Origin: Lactuca virosa
Lineage: Eukaryota; Streptophyta; Magnoliopsida; Asterales; Asteraceae
Assembly: GCA_928212115.1 (NCBI GenBank)
Contig: CAKMRJ010005634.1
Span: 120,335,594 to 120,399,593, forward strand
DNA: 64,000 bases
Direction: 5' to 3'
The translations under genes were made by a program, and so were the position numbers. Below, one piece after another: positions 9,251 to 20,693 of the stretch (position 1 is its first letter; the number at the start of each line of letters is the position of its first letter). The notes below the pieces were generated by a model. It made no database searches. It worked only from the letters and a program-made list of their open reading frames with translations, and had not been told where the DNA came from.

Positions 9251-12200
9251 ATATAAATAAAACACTTATTATTTAATCACCATATTGATTACACATTATT
9301 CATTGTATAATGTTTCGATTAATCAACTTAATACTTGAATTAAAACAATACTTATCCCATGATCCAAGCATGCACACTATGTTTACCTATGGTCCTTACT
9401 TTGTGAAATAGATTAATTGAACACATTTCCAATGATGCTCATTTCACAACTCCAAATCCTTATCATAAGTGTAAGAATACCAAATTCTTCCATTATTAGA
9501 ATGTGTTAGATTCTAAGCTATCATGCAATGATAATTTAGTAATGTCTAGGAACCAAAGTCACAAAGACTTTGCCAATTACAAAACATTCCATTGGAGATT
9601 GTTACAAGACAATTCCATAGATACAAAGTCTCATATTCAAAGTACATTCATTTGAACATCGTTCTTGCATAAAAGTTTCTACACATATATTCTTAATATC
9701 CAACTCCCATTATGGAAACATTTCCATATTTGCCATATGACAATTCATTCTTAATAGAATCTCATCTATTCATAATTATGTCAATATGGTCCATCCATTA
9801 CTATACTTCCAACTGCCCACAAGCGATCAATCCTTAGAGAACCTTAGATCGTCCTTGATAGTTGTTTAATTACTTTAGTCATACCAGTTCTGATCCTTTT
9901 TCCCTCTTAATGCCCTAGGCATTTGGAAATCAGAGCATGCGAATATTATAACATATGCAATCGATCCTATACCTGAAGCATATGGGATACGATTCATAAT
10001 AAAGATATGATACTTCACCAATCTCTCGTTATAATATTTCCATATATGGAACTTCCAACGTTGAAACATTTAAACTTACTATTCATATATGCTCATGACT
10101 AAGTTCGATTAATACTTCAATCTAAACTTTTAGATTCGAAATAAAGTATAAGTATCCTCTCCCTTACTATAGCAAAACAACTTTTCAAACTCTGCAACTT
10201 TGCAAATCAAAACTTTGTTTCCTATAAATAGCATTGCTAACTCGCAACACCTATCATAATGATTATGCTCCCACTAGCACAACAATTATGTCCTTACTAG
10301 GATAACACTTATGCTCCCACTAGCTTTGACATGTACCCAGAAATCAGATGGACTTCTAGAAATCAATACTTATTGACTTTCTTACCAAAGTTCATATTTC
10401 TGATACAAGATGCTTCGATAAGACTTTATCTAGGCTTCTCAAACTCATACACCTTTGCTTAGATAGCTCATATGTGTGTCTAAACTATTTTAGAACTTAC
10501 AGAAATAAGTGCCAAATGTTCAAACTATTTTCCATTTCTCACAATTCGAACTATGAAGAGGGATGACATAATCATAACCGAATTTAAGAATGCAATTAAC
10601 ACAACTGCTATCTCATTAAATCTACTTAGTGAAAGCGTTTCCTCGCAATCCTTTTATGAAGCGGAGAGAAACCTTTGCCACTTAGATTTTATGGTGTATG
10701 TATTCCTATCCATGTGAAGTTGTCATAACCATAATCACAAGACAAGGTTTGTGACAAAAACAAACTCATATGGACTGAACTTGTTCAATCTTAATTTATT
10801 GCCACTTAGTAGTACAGGGCCTACCATTACTTCCAGGTTGTTGAGCAGATCACCTATACTGGTCAATATACTTTCATTGATTAATGTGATTTGCCTTGTG
10901 CAATCAAATGAGAACTCACAGAACTCACATGCATAGTCAACATGAATGGGCACATAAACAACAATGTGTCAACACGATAGGTTACAAACCTCAAGTCGCG
11001 TGCTAGTGATGAACAATAGGTTTATTCTTCATTAGTTCTTGAAACTTTTCAAGACCTTTAAGACTCCCACTGACCTCTTGACATATAAGATTCTTTGTCA
11101 AGAAACGTTCCTCGACAAACAAATATTCAAGTGTTAGTACAAATTCTTATCAAGAAAAAACACTTCATATAATTGGTCTTAGTTGGTCTTTGTCTTATCC
11201 AAGACATCACAACTACCAATTTCAAATGTGCAAGAGTAAGAAACATTTCTACTCCACATTTCATGAGGTGTTATAAACCTACTTTAGATATGTCACTCAA
11301 GGCGCAATCTTGGAGTATGACTCAAAGACTTGATTTTGAAACGAAGTATGACTCACCCTTTTTTATTCAACCATTTCAACAATTCCCCGATTCCTCTTCT
11401 TAGCCATACAAATGTACTAAGGTTTCCTTAGAGGATCAATTGTGACATGGTTTCATAATCACTAAGATGATCATAAAACACGATACTCAAGTACTCTCCA
11501 TTCCTTTAAGTTTGGAGAAACTTTTATCTTTCTGCCTAATTGATTCTTCTTATTCGTTTTGCTATACATTGAAACTTTTTCAATGATTCAGAATCACACT
11601 TAATCTTGTAAGCATAACCATATTTACTAAACTTTTAGTAAATCATGACGAATAGTCTTATCGTTATTTGTGGTGGATTTGACCAGTGCACATCAATGTG
11701 TACTAGATCCTTTCATCTTTCACTTGACTTACATACATATGTAAACAAGGAATTAGTCTCAATTTCGCAAGTACCAAGATTTTCATACATCACATGATTC
11801 AAATGATATGATTCCAAGTTTCTTTCCAATTGAAGCTTGGGTGATGAGAATCTTTCCTTACTTAGAAAAATTACAACACTACTAGAATTGATATAACTAA
11901 GAATCAATCATTTTCAATATTGCTATTAATAGAAACATATGAACAACAATTTTCACAAATGTCATTGCAAGGAAACATAAAATAAGAAAAAATTAAAATT
12001 TTCTTTACTTATAAAATGCGGATAACTTGTCCTTACAATGCAAATTCAAATGAAAACTATGTTACTAAATATTCCTAAGCAGTCTATCATAACTCCTAAA
12101 CAACATCTTAAAAATCTGATCATCGAACCATGCGATCGAAATCAATCTCTTCGCGATCAGACTCAGCTCACTCTTTAAGCTTCCTTTCTCTTTTCCGATC

Positions 12201-12299
12201 CTACAAAACATCAAAATGCAATCTTATCACATCATGTATTAAGAATCTATAAATAGGAACTTAATAGAGTTAGATAGTGGACTTACCTGAAGCAGAGTC
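9251..12299 (-). pseudogene. RLC-2 pol fossil, no intact domain
   Basis: No frame carries a full RT or integrase domain. Short islands are recognisable on the minus strand: a run near 9990-9955 encodes PYASGIGSIAYV, the end of copia RT, followed by a non-canonical tail. RLC-6 has the same island and the same tail at about 61740-61860. I see no IS, tRNA or other insertion in this stretch. The two copies therefore probably descend from one already defective element. Confidence 0.7.
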
Positions 12300-12830
12300 A
12301 TACATTTTGACTTTACCATCCTTGCGATCTTTCAGGTAGATACAGCTGCTTAGCATCCAATGCCCTTCTCTTGGCAAATGAAACAAACAAACTCTTTTGG
12401 AATGATACATGGAACTATCTCAGACTCAGCCTTTCTCTTTACCATCTGGTCAAACAGTTTAACCTTGGCCGATCCCTTTCCATTGGGAAGAGAAAGCTTT
12501 TCTGGACTTCCAAAGTGGCCATTGTCAATGTCCATGGAAGTTTGGGAGATTGATCTTCCAGACAAATTTGCTTGACCAGTGCTCCAAATCAATGCTGATT
12601 CAGCAGCAATAAGCAAATAGGTTAGATCAATAAGTGTCAGATCGTGGTCTCCCATATAGTAGACCTTAATGAACCCGCTATATGACTTAGTAAGTGATTG
12701 AAGAGCCAAGTCAACAACAAGCTTCCTTGATGAACCCGCTATATGACTTAATAAGCAAATAGGTTAGATCAATAAGTGTCAGATCGTGGTCTCCCATATG
12801 TCAGATCGTGGTCTCCCATATAGTAGACCT
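12300..12830 (-). pseudogene. RLC-2 gag, C-terminal part, rearranged start
   Basis: A minus-strand frame 12709-12350 gives SLTKSYSGFIKVYYM, then LSLPNGKGSAKVK and the start of a knuckle, CFICQEKG. This is the C-terminal half of the UBN2-type copia gag, followed by KDGKVKMYDSASG in another frame near 12330-12290. Upstream, 12600-12840 is scrambled by local direct duplications, and the gag N-terminus is missing. RLC-6 has a matching motif (LSLPNGKGSA) at about 59370. Confidence 0.8.
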
Positions 12831-12832
12831 TA

Positions 12833-12953
12833 ATCAATAAGTGCCGGTTAACCACAAACACTCTATTGATCTATAATAACCTACGAGCTACCCATTTCCA
12901 TCCTTCATTAGTCCCATATTAGTGTGTCGGTTAACCACACACGCTCCACTAAT
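12833..12953 (-). ncRNA. Twin GGTTAACC leader hairpins of RLC-2
   Basis: Two hairpins (12918-12953 and 12833-12870) show the same loop palindrome GGTTAACC (12929-12936; 12846-12853). The first is closed by ATTAGTG/CACTAAT, the second by ATCAATA/TATTGAT. They lie between the primer site and gag. Structure and role are inferred from covariation with RLC-3, RLC-4 and RLC-6. Confidence 0.6.
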
Positions 12954-13935
12954 GACCAATAAGGTGCAATGTGCAATTTCATGGGTTAACATCAAATTCA
13001 CATTTTTCCTATAGTAACTAAGATTTGGGAATTTATAAAACATTTAGTTACTTTGTATTTCATTATACTTATTAACGAGAGTTTGTGTCCTATCCTACCC
13101 GTTCGGCTAATGATCCTCCACCGGTCAAGGGTGCGGTGGGTAAGAGTGGATACCCAATGACGGTCATTTTACAGGCCGCTTCCTTAAACACCCCTTATAG
13201 ATCAGCTTCGTGAATGAGGTGTACTAACGGTAAGACTGACTTTTTACTTATACATATATAATATATTAGACTTTTAATTTTATATAGTATAAGGGTGTAT
13301 TTTATACATTTAAAATACTAAGGTTTAATCTTTTAATAAATTAGACTTTTAATTTAATTAAACTTAAACCTATCTATGGACTTATTAATTGTCCTTTAAC
13401 TAAAACACTTAATTAATTTATTAATACAATCCAGGAGGGTGTATTTTAAACTATTAAAATACTAGGGTTTAGAATTTAAATATTTCCAAATTAAAATTTT
13501 TAATTAAATTTTAAATTCCAAAATTTGAGGGAAAATTTTGAAACTTTTCAAAACCTTTTAGATCAAATTTAAAATAATTAAATTAATCATATAATTTTAT
13601 CTTTATCAAAAATTTGACCTAATCTATTTTATATGGTAAGATAACTCAAATCAAATTTTACAAATAACTAATATATCATATAATCTTGTAATTATCTTAA
13701 AATTTGACAATTATCATTCAATTAGGTGAGGATATCAATTACCATATCATAAAATTCGAATTTTAATTAGTAAAACAACTTATGGTAATTATCCAAATCT
13801 AATTTAGGCCAAAAATCCGGAAATAATCCATCAGACCCGACACCACCTCGTGGTCATCAGGCAGAGTAAAAAAAAAACGATTTTTTTAGCTTTGAACAAA
13901 CAACAATGGCATCAAATATATCAGAAAAATAACCT
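12954..13935 (-). other. RLC-2 leader with conserved block
   Basis: This AT-rich leader has no frame. At 13150-13245 it holds, on the minus strand, the block with GTCAGTCTTACCGTTAGTA shared with RLC-3 (21309-21405) and RLC-6 (58171-58260). The rest is low-complexity A/T sequence. Confidence 0.6.
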
Positions 13936-13948
13936 GGATCTGATACCA
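13936..13948 (-). other. RLC-2 primer-binding site
   Basis: On the minus strand it reads TGGTATCAGATCC, one change from the tRNA-iMet type, directly after the LTR end at 13950. Confidence 0.8.
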
Positions 13949-14315
13949 CTGATGGGTTTTGTTAGAACCCATTTTGAACGAACGGTGGATGCGGAAGAAA
14001 AATATCTCGAGATTGATCGGGTATAAAAATATAAACATGAAGAACACATGATGAGAATTTCATAGATAAGAAAAGAAAAGAGAGATGAACATAAAAACGT
14101 TACAAGCACATGGGTGGAGAGAGAACTCTCCCTTGGTGGGAGAGATCCCACCAATTTCTCTCTCTAGAAATTACATTTTTAGAACTGCATACCTAGAAAA
14201 GTGACCACCTCTCCCTTTATATAGGATGGAGAGAAAATACACCTAAAATACAATAAAGGGAAATAAATAACCTAACTATCACTCATTATTGGTAGAGCAT
14301 TTCCATGCTCCAACA

Positions 14316-16442
14316 TTCTCTCCCTAAATGCTTACAAATGATGAGATATACAATAAGTGATACAAGGCTATAATATAGTAATCCGACTAGCAAGTGTGGT
14401 AATAAATGAAACATAATGAGAACCAAATGCTGAGATGTCTCTGAAACTCTAAAGTGTCTGTGAAGTCTGAAACTGGCCATGATTCTCTAAACAATGAAGG
14501 TCTTCGGCTTCAAAGCACCACCAATGAAGCAGAAAAGTAAGATCCAAAGCTTCAAGCTAGTCATAAGCGCCATGAGCAAGTAGAAGATCACCATGAGCAA
14601 GTAGAAGATCCAATAAAAGAAACACTTTGGCTTCAAAAAGTCTGAAAAACATCTCGAGTCCTCGAATCATAATACACCAAAATTCTTCAAAGAATAACCT
14701 GCTAAAAATGTGAAGCATCCAAAAAATGAAGTCCGGATAATAAATAATGTGAATCCAAAGACATGGTCCAACAATGCCAAAAATTTGATCAAAAGGATCA
14801 AAAATAAGTGCCACGTCACATCGCCAAAATAATCTTCGTCTTCAAAATATCACAAATCCAAACTCGAAAAATCATAAGATCTGAACCGGATGGAAACACA
14901 AAGAATCATCCTGTGATAGAGTCCGAATAATAAATAACCTGAACCGGGAAACATCGAGTAATGCCAAAAATTTGATCCGTGAAGACCAAAAATAAGTGCC
15001 ACATCGCATCACTAAATAAATCATCGTCTTCAGAAGTCTTCAAAAATTCAAACTCAAACAATCATAAAAACCATATCCGGATGATATCATAATCTCCTCT
15101 CCCTATTTTTGATAACCAAAGACCGGATATCAAAAATAAATATATCTTCGGGATGGAGAGTGTCTGATACCAAGAGCTAAGAAGGCTCTCTCTAGATGTA
15201 TGAAGGGTCTCGATAAGACATGAGAAATAAAGTAAAATAGATACTCTACGGTCATCATAAGCTGGGTGATTCAATTGCTGAAGCTGCTCGAACAAATACC
15301 ATAGAAAGGAGAATAACTCTGCATGAAAAATAATCTCTGTTGTGCCGAAAAGATACCAAAATACCCAAACTGCGGTGCCGGAACTCTCGAAGTGGTTTTC
15401 AATAGAAAAATAAAGTGCACATGCTCAAGATACATGATTCGTCAACCGAAGATCAAGAGCGACAAGCCATAAAATCTCATAAAGTAAAGAATGCGAAACA
15501 ACTTTGTTGATCAATCGCCGTTGCGGTGAAAGCATCACAAAGAATAATATGAAGTCCGACTGCGGTATTGAGTAATCTTTATGGAAAGAATAGAAGTCTT
15601 TCAAAATAATCGACATGAAATGAACCAATGTGACTAACCAAGGTTGGGTTGTGGCAAAAATTGGTGTTAAAAAAAATAATTGGTTTTAAAAAAAATAATT
15701 GGTTTTTAAAAAAAAAAATAATTGGTTTTAATAAAAAAAAATTGTCTAAATAAAAAAAATTGGTGTTAAAAAAATAACTGGTTAAATAAAAATAATTGGT
15801 GTTAAAAAAAGTTTATTAAAAAAAAATACTAATAATAAAAAAATTGGCTGAAAAGAAAAAAAATGAAGTTAAAAAAAATAAGAGGGTTAAAAAAAAGAAA
15901 GGCTGATGAGAAGGGGAGGAGGGAAGGAAAGAAGGAAGAAGGAATAGGGAAAGAAGGAGTAAGGAGGAAGAAGAAGGGAAGGAAAGGAGGAGGGAAGTAG
16001 GCTAAAAGAGAAGAGGGAGGAGGGCCGAAGAAGGGCCGAAGTTAAGGAGGGAGGTTGCAGATCAGAGGTTAGTTGCGGTGGGGTTGAAAGGTGGGTGAGG
16101 AAGGAGTTGCGGATGGAGTGGTTGCAGGTCGGAGGGTGCGGATGGTAAGGGGTTAGTACCGAAGTCAGGGGGCAGTGAAGTAGCTACGAGTTGGCGAAGG
16201 ATAGCTGTGGTCGATGCGAAAGGTTGCAGCTGATTGTGAAGAGATCAGACTGCGGTAGGGCGAGAAGCTGTCTGAAGGCAAGAGGAATTGACTTCGGTTC
16301 GGAGTTGCGGTAACTGCCTGCGGACTGAAAGAGGGACTGCGGTCGGATGAGCATTTTTTTCGGTATAAGGCAATGGGCAGCAGAAGAGAAGACCGCGGGT
16401 CATCATGGACATCCGAGGCTGCGGTCTGCTCAGCAGACCTCG

Positions 16443-16489
<47 letters not shown>

Positions 16490-17156
16490 TTTAATAAAAG
16501 AGGAGGGAATAAGGCTTTGGCCAAGGGAATAAGGAGTGTGCAGGTGGTTTACAAGGGACAAAAGGTGATGGGATGGGACAAAGTCACATGGTTTTTACTT
16601 GGGAAAACAAATATAAGTGGAATACACTTTACCTAAAAGAGCAACAATGACAAATGACTTTATGCAAACACAAAATCACGTCCAAACTCTACAATCTAAA
16701 GATTCACAGCAAGAAAATTTGAGGAATAGTTGCTTCATACCTCATGAAGATTTACAAGCTGCTGGGTAAAAAAATAATTGTCCACTCTCTTGAATAATAA
16801 GCTCATAATTTGTGTCTTTTCTTCCAAGAATAAAAACTTCTCTTGGAGCAATTCTTCAACCATTATAAGACCACAAAATTAATTTCTTCTCCCATTTTTC
16901 TTCATTTCTTCAACCGCAAAATAATAAGAACATCAAGAACATGATTTCCAGCAGAACATTTGAATGAGTAGCAGCAACAAAATTATTCTTCTAAGCAAGA
17001 ATCAACCCAGAATAATAGAAAACTCATCAAAAAATTTCCGGTTTGGACACGAAAATTCTTGCAAAAACACCAAAAAATCTTCAAGATAATCATCGAACGG
17101 GAGTCGTTCCCTTGAACTAGTCGATTAAACCTTCAAGGTACGGCTCTGATACCAAT
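14316..17156 (-). other. M element internal region, non-coding
   Basis: There is no recognisable domain on either strand. The plus-strand run 15875-16060 is almost all purine. Repeated TTGGTTTTAAAAAAAATAA-like motifs lie at 15655-15850. G+C rises at 16060-16440, which is unlike the flanks and could be captured host sequence; I do not recognise it. Confidence 0.6.
16446..16486. repeat. (TA)n microsatellite
   Basis: About 20 uninterrupted TA units lie inside the M element. Short open frames across it (poly Ile-Tyr) are meaningless. Confidence 0.95.
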
Positions 17157-17768
17157 TGTTAGAACCCATTTTGAACGAACGGTAGATGCGGAAGAAAAAT
17201 ATCTCGAGATTTATCACGTATAAAAATATAAACATGAAGAACACATGATGAGAATTTCATAGATAAGAAAAGAAAAGAGAGATGAACATAAAAACGTTAC
17301 AAGCACATGGATGGAGAGATAACTCTCCCTTGGTGGGAGAGATCCCACCAATTTCTCTCTCTAGAAATTACATTTTTAGAAGTGCATACCTAGAAAAGTG
17401 ACCACCTCTCCCTTTATATAGGAGGGAGAGAAAATACACCTAACATACAATAAAGGGAAATAAATAACCTAACTATCACTCGTTATTTATAGAGCATTTC
17501 CATGCTCCAACAGGTTTTGAGCACTACAACATTCCTATGGTGTACATGCAACCCTAATGCTTTGGATCTAGGTTTTCTCAAGTTATACATGCAAATAATC
17601 ATCCAAAGCATAAACCCTAATAACTAGCATACCAATTTCGAAATTTACACATAAAATAGGGTTTAGGTGTTACCTTTCTTGTTGTTGATTTGATCTTGAC
17701 CTTCAAGAGCTTAGTGCCTCAAATGTTGCACCTCTAATGGAGTCACAAACACCACTAGCAACAAGGAA

Positions 17769-17772
<4 letters not shown>

Positions 17773-17834
<62 letters not shown>
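17773..17834. repeat. (GA)n microsatellite in RLC-2 LTR
   Basis: About 31 GA units are present here, while the partner LTR has about seven at 7916-7930. This is expansion after insertion. Confidence 0.95.
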
Positions 17835-17837
<3 letters not shown>

Positions 17838-18353
17838 AGGCCTCAAAACCGGATAGGGTTCTCTTAGAAACTCATAGGGGGCGATTTTGTGTGCCTTGGG
17901 GTTTCTTATAGAGTTTAGCTATTAGGGTTTTCAAGTGGAAACCCTAATTTCCCTTGCTTAGGCCCTAAGTAACACATGGACCCCCATATGGCAAGCCTTG
18001 GACGAAATTCTAAGGGCTCCCATATATTTTCGTCCATCATATGCCAATAAGATCCATTAGCCCAAACTATAACTATTACTGATTTACATAATCAGTCCCC
18101 GTCAATTTAATCAATCTCTTTTGATCACTAAATTAATTCCAAATTAATTTCTGATCAATACTAATTAAATAATATGATTTCTCAGTTAATATATTATTCT
18201 TATAATATATTAATAAATCATAATAAACCTCTTTCTCCATAATTCATCCTACCAAATTGCTATGGTGAAGGCAACCCAAAAGGACCATGCTACTATCGGG
18301 TCAAGTACATACCAATTATAGTTATGGGCTTAGACACCTAATTCAACACTAAT

Positions 18354-18806
18354 ATGTTAGATAAATCGTGTTTATGGAATTATCGTCTTTTTCCATATAA
18401 ACAAGAAGCGTATCGCAATGCTCCAGTCGGAAGGAATCTTGGAATCATTCGACCTTAAATCGGATGATGTATGTGAGTCTTGTTTACTTGGCAAGATGAA
18501 TAAGTCACCATTCATAGGGACTTGTGAAAGATGTGAAGCTTTGTTGGAGCTCATAGACAGATGTGTGTGGACCGATCAGATCGGCCACAAGGGACGGTAA
18601 ACACTACAACGTTACATTTACTGATAATTTAAGTAGACATGGTTATGCTTATCTGATTAAACATAATTAAGACACTTTTAAAAAGTTCAAAGGGTTTCAA
18701 AACGAAGTACAAAATCAATTGGGCAAGAAGATAAAGGTTATCCAATCCGATAAGGGAGGAAAATACCTTAATATCAAAATTAACAATAATCTTAGAGCTT
18801 GTGGAA
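18354..18806 (+). pseudogene. RLC-host copia piece 2: GAG-pre-integrase and integrase start
   Basis: The frame 18418-18600 gives GILESFDLKSDDVCESCLLG, the zinc-binding end of GAG-pre-integrase. After a stop, the integrase core continues to QSDKGGKYL near 18750-18775 (the second catalytic Asp is kept) and ends at RACG, where RLG-2 inserted. The target duplication TGGAA is 18802-18806 and the frame resumes at 46206 as GIFSQL. Stops at 18600 and about 18667 make it a pseudogene. Confidence 0.88.
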
Positions 18807-19645
18807 TGTAACATCCAAATCTTGAGGTACACATTTTATTTATGTTTGAAAACCTGGTTAGCCATGACGTGGTGATGGTATCACCACGACATCGCAAATT
18901 AGTTTGAAACCGCACATCTTAAATGGGTGGCACGACGTGGCACCAAGTTGGCCTCGACGTGGCGACCATTTTGAGCCAAACCCTAATTCTCGGGCCTTGA
19001 GCCCTATTTAAAGGAAGTAAATGCTAGGGTTTCCTCTACCCTTAGCCTCCATCACCTTCAAATGACTTATCCAAACTCAAGTTCTTTTGGAAGCTTTTGT
19101 GCTGATATTTCAAGTCCTATGTGGTTTTAAAGGAAGAAGAAGAAGAGTTGATGCCTTGATTCAGCAAACAAACCTTTCCTTCACTTTTATGCGTATTCTT
19201 CACCCTTTGTAAGTCCTCAAGCTTCCATCTTTTAATTCCTTTCTCCTTAGATCTAGGCTTTATGTCATATTATGGTCCCTTTGATGTGGTTGGTATGGGT
19301 TAAAGAGATAAAGCTTGCAAGTTTATGGTTTCTCTAAGTCCTAAGAGCATTATATCTCATAGATCTAGGAAGTGGTTGTGATTTGGGAACCTTGCTTGAA
19401 TTTTAGGTTATTTTGCATATTTTGACCAAAATTTGGGAAAGTACATGCATGATGTATGAATGTCCATAAAGTTTGCATTTTTAGGGATCATTAGAGTCTC
19501 TAAAGTCCTTCTAGAAGTTTTGGACGTACTTAATGGTTTAATCCCATGCATTAAGTTAGCTTTTGGAACTTAGAATTGAGATTTAGGCTTAAAGGGATAT
19601 CTCAAGGGATAAACTTGGAAACTTTATCCGTTAAGATCATGGGAA
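18807..19645 (+). repeat. RLG-2 5' LTR, 3' half deleted
   Basis: It aligns with 35323-35388 and 44535-45300 of the 3' LTR, up to the shared AAGATCATGGGAAGAATC. There the sequence jumps into gag, so the second half of the LTR, the primer site and the start of gag are gone. TATTTAAA at 19015-19022 is a candidate TATA box. Palindromic GACGTGG motifs lie at 18860-18970. Confidence 0.87.
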
Positions 19646-20497
19646 GAATTCTCAGCGAATGGGCTTCTACCCCGATGGGTCGAAGTTGGGGTTTTCATAC
19701 TACCTTCTAAGGGACTGAGCTTGTGATTGGTGGGATAAGGTTGGTCATGCTTTGGGATCTGCGGCTGTGGCGGCTATGACATGGGATGATTTTGTGGCGA
19801 TGTTTCGAGCTGAGTTTGCACCCGCGATCAAGGTGCAACACCTGGCAAGTTTGTTTCAGGACCTTCGCTGGACTACTGAGATTGTGGCGAAGATCACCAC
19901 CAAGTTCTGGGAGAGAGCTCTGTTGGTACCGCAATATGCAGCAGATGAGGAGATGAAGAAGACGAGGTACCACAATATGTTGAGGGATGACATTAGGGAG
20001 TCTGTGAGCTTGTTGGGCTGCAAGACCCTAGATGATATGATTGCTAGAGCTTGGGAACAGGAGATTGATTTAGAGCTTCTGAAGAAGCAGAGGTCGGTGC
20101 AGACACCGACATCAAAGGGCCAGACTAGAGGCCCAAGACTATTGACTCAAGACCGATGGGCCATCAGGGCCGGGGCAACTGTGCCAAGTGTGGGAATAAT
20201 CACAAGGGAGAATTTTGAGAGAATGTAGGGAGCTATTTTAGATGCGGCCAGTCAGGTCATTTTAGTAGGGATTTCACTCGTGGAACATTGATATGCTTCC
20301 ACTTCAATCATACGGGCCATAAAAGGGCCAATTGTCCATGACTAACATGGGGGAGCAGTGGCAGTGCCTGTACCAGCCACTTTGAGGATTACTGATAGCC
20401 GCCAGGGCAAGGCGGATTCTCTAGTGGTGAAGACCATGGTTTTCCAGTTGATAACCGAGGAGGCGAGAGCAGCTCTAGATGTGGCTACTGGTATGTA
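19646..20497 (+). pseudogene. RLG-2 gag, 5' truncated
   Basis: A frame at 19752-20228 contains the capsid region (MTWDDFVAMFRAEF, LVPQYAADEEMKKTRYHNML, CKTLDDMI). The residues closely match RLG-1 gag at 2160-2480. Zinc-knuckle-like sequence follows to about 20345 with stops. The frame 20358-20490 gives the linker before protease, ending VATG at 20490, exactly where the candidate intron starts (GTATGT at 20491). The start is lost in a deletion from the 5' LTR. Confidence 0.86.
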
Positions 20498-20598
20498 TCA
20501 TAAAATGAAATTTGCATGTATAACTAGAGAAAACTTAGATCCAAAGCATTAGGGTTGTTTGTGCACCATAGGGATGTTATAGTGCTCAAAACCCATCA
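20498..20598 (+). repeat. RLC-3 5' LTR remnant
   Basis: It matches the last 100 bases of 26876-27640, ending CAAAACCCATCA. The upstream 660 bases, including the promoter, are missing. Confidence 0.85.
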
Positions 20599-20693
20599 GT
20601 GGTATCAGAGACTACGGTAGTTTTATGTTATATTGATGCATGGTTTATTGTTCAAAGTTGAAGCAAAATGAAAAACTATTTCTGCCGGACTGA

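Larger units (their letters stand above)
13960..17512 (-). mobile_element. M element: non-autonomous LTR retrotransposon (3.55 kb)
   Basis: Two 356-bp LTRs, TGTTAGAACCC...CTCCAACA, lie at 13960-14315 and 17157-17512 and differ at about 12 positions by eye. GGTTT at 13955-13959 and 17513-17517 is the target duplication. On the minus strand TTGGTATCAGAGCC follows the right LTR and a TAGGGAGAGAA purine tract precedes the left one. The internal 2.84 kb has no gag or pol similarity, only short chance frames. It contains a diverged tandem copy (period about 187 bp, 14724-15080), an A-rich then purine-rich strand (15640-16065) and (TA)n at 16446-16486. Confidence 0.9.
7648..18348 (-). mobile_element. 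RLC-2: non-autonomous copia element with decayed pol
   Basis: It is a minus-strand element. Its 3' LTR is 7648-8456, its 5' LTR is 13950-13959 plus 17518-18348 (split by the M element), the primer site is 13936-13948 and the purine tract 8457-8471. CTAAT at 7643-7647 and 18349-18353 is a perfect 5-bp target duplication. Without the M insertion it is about 7.1 kb. Only part of gag is readable. The pol region (about 9250-12290) has no open domain, and RLC-6 shows the same decayed sequence. Confidence 0.92.
13950..18348 (-). repeat. RLC-2 5' LTR, split by the M element
   Basis: The outer pieces are 13950-13959 and 17518-18348, matching 7648-8456 closely. A (GA)n tract of about 60 bases at 17773-17834 is expanded relative to the other LTR. 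The element end at 18348 is followed by CTAAT. Confidence 0.88.
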
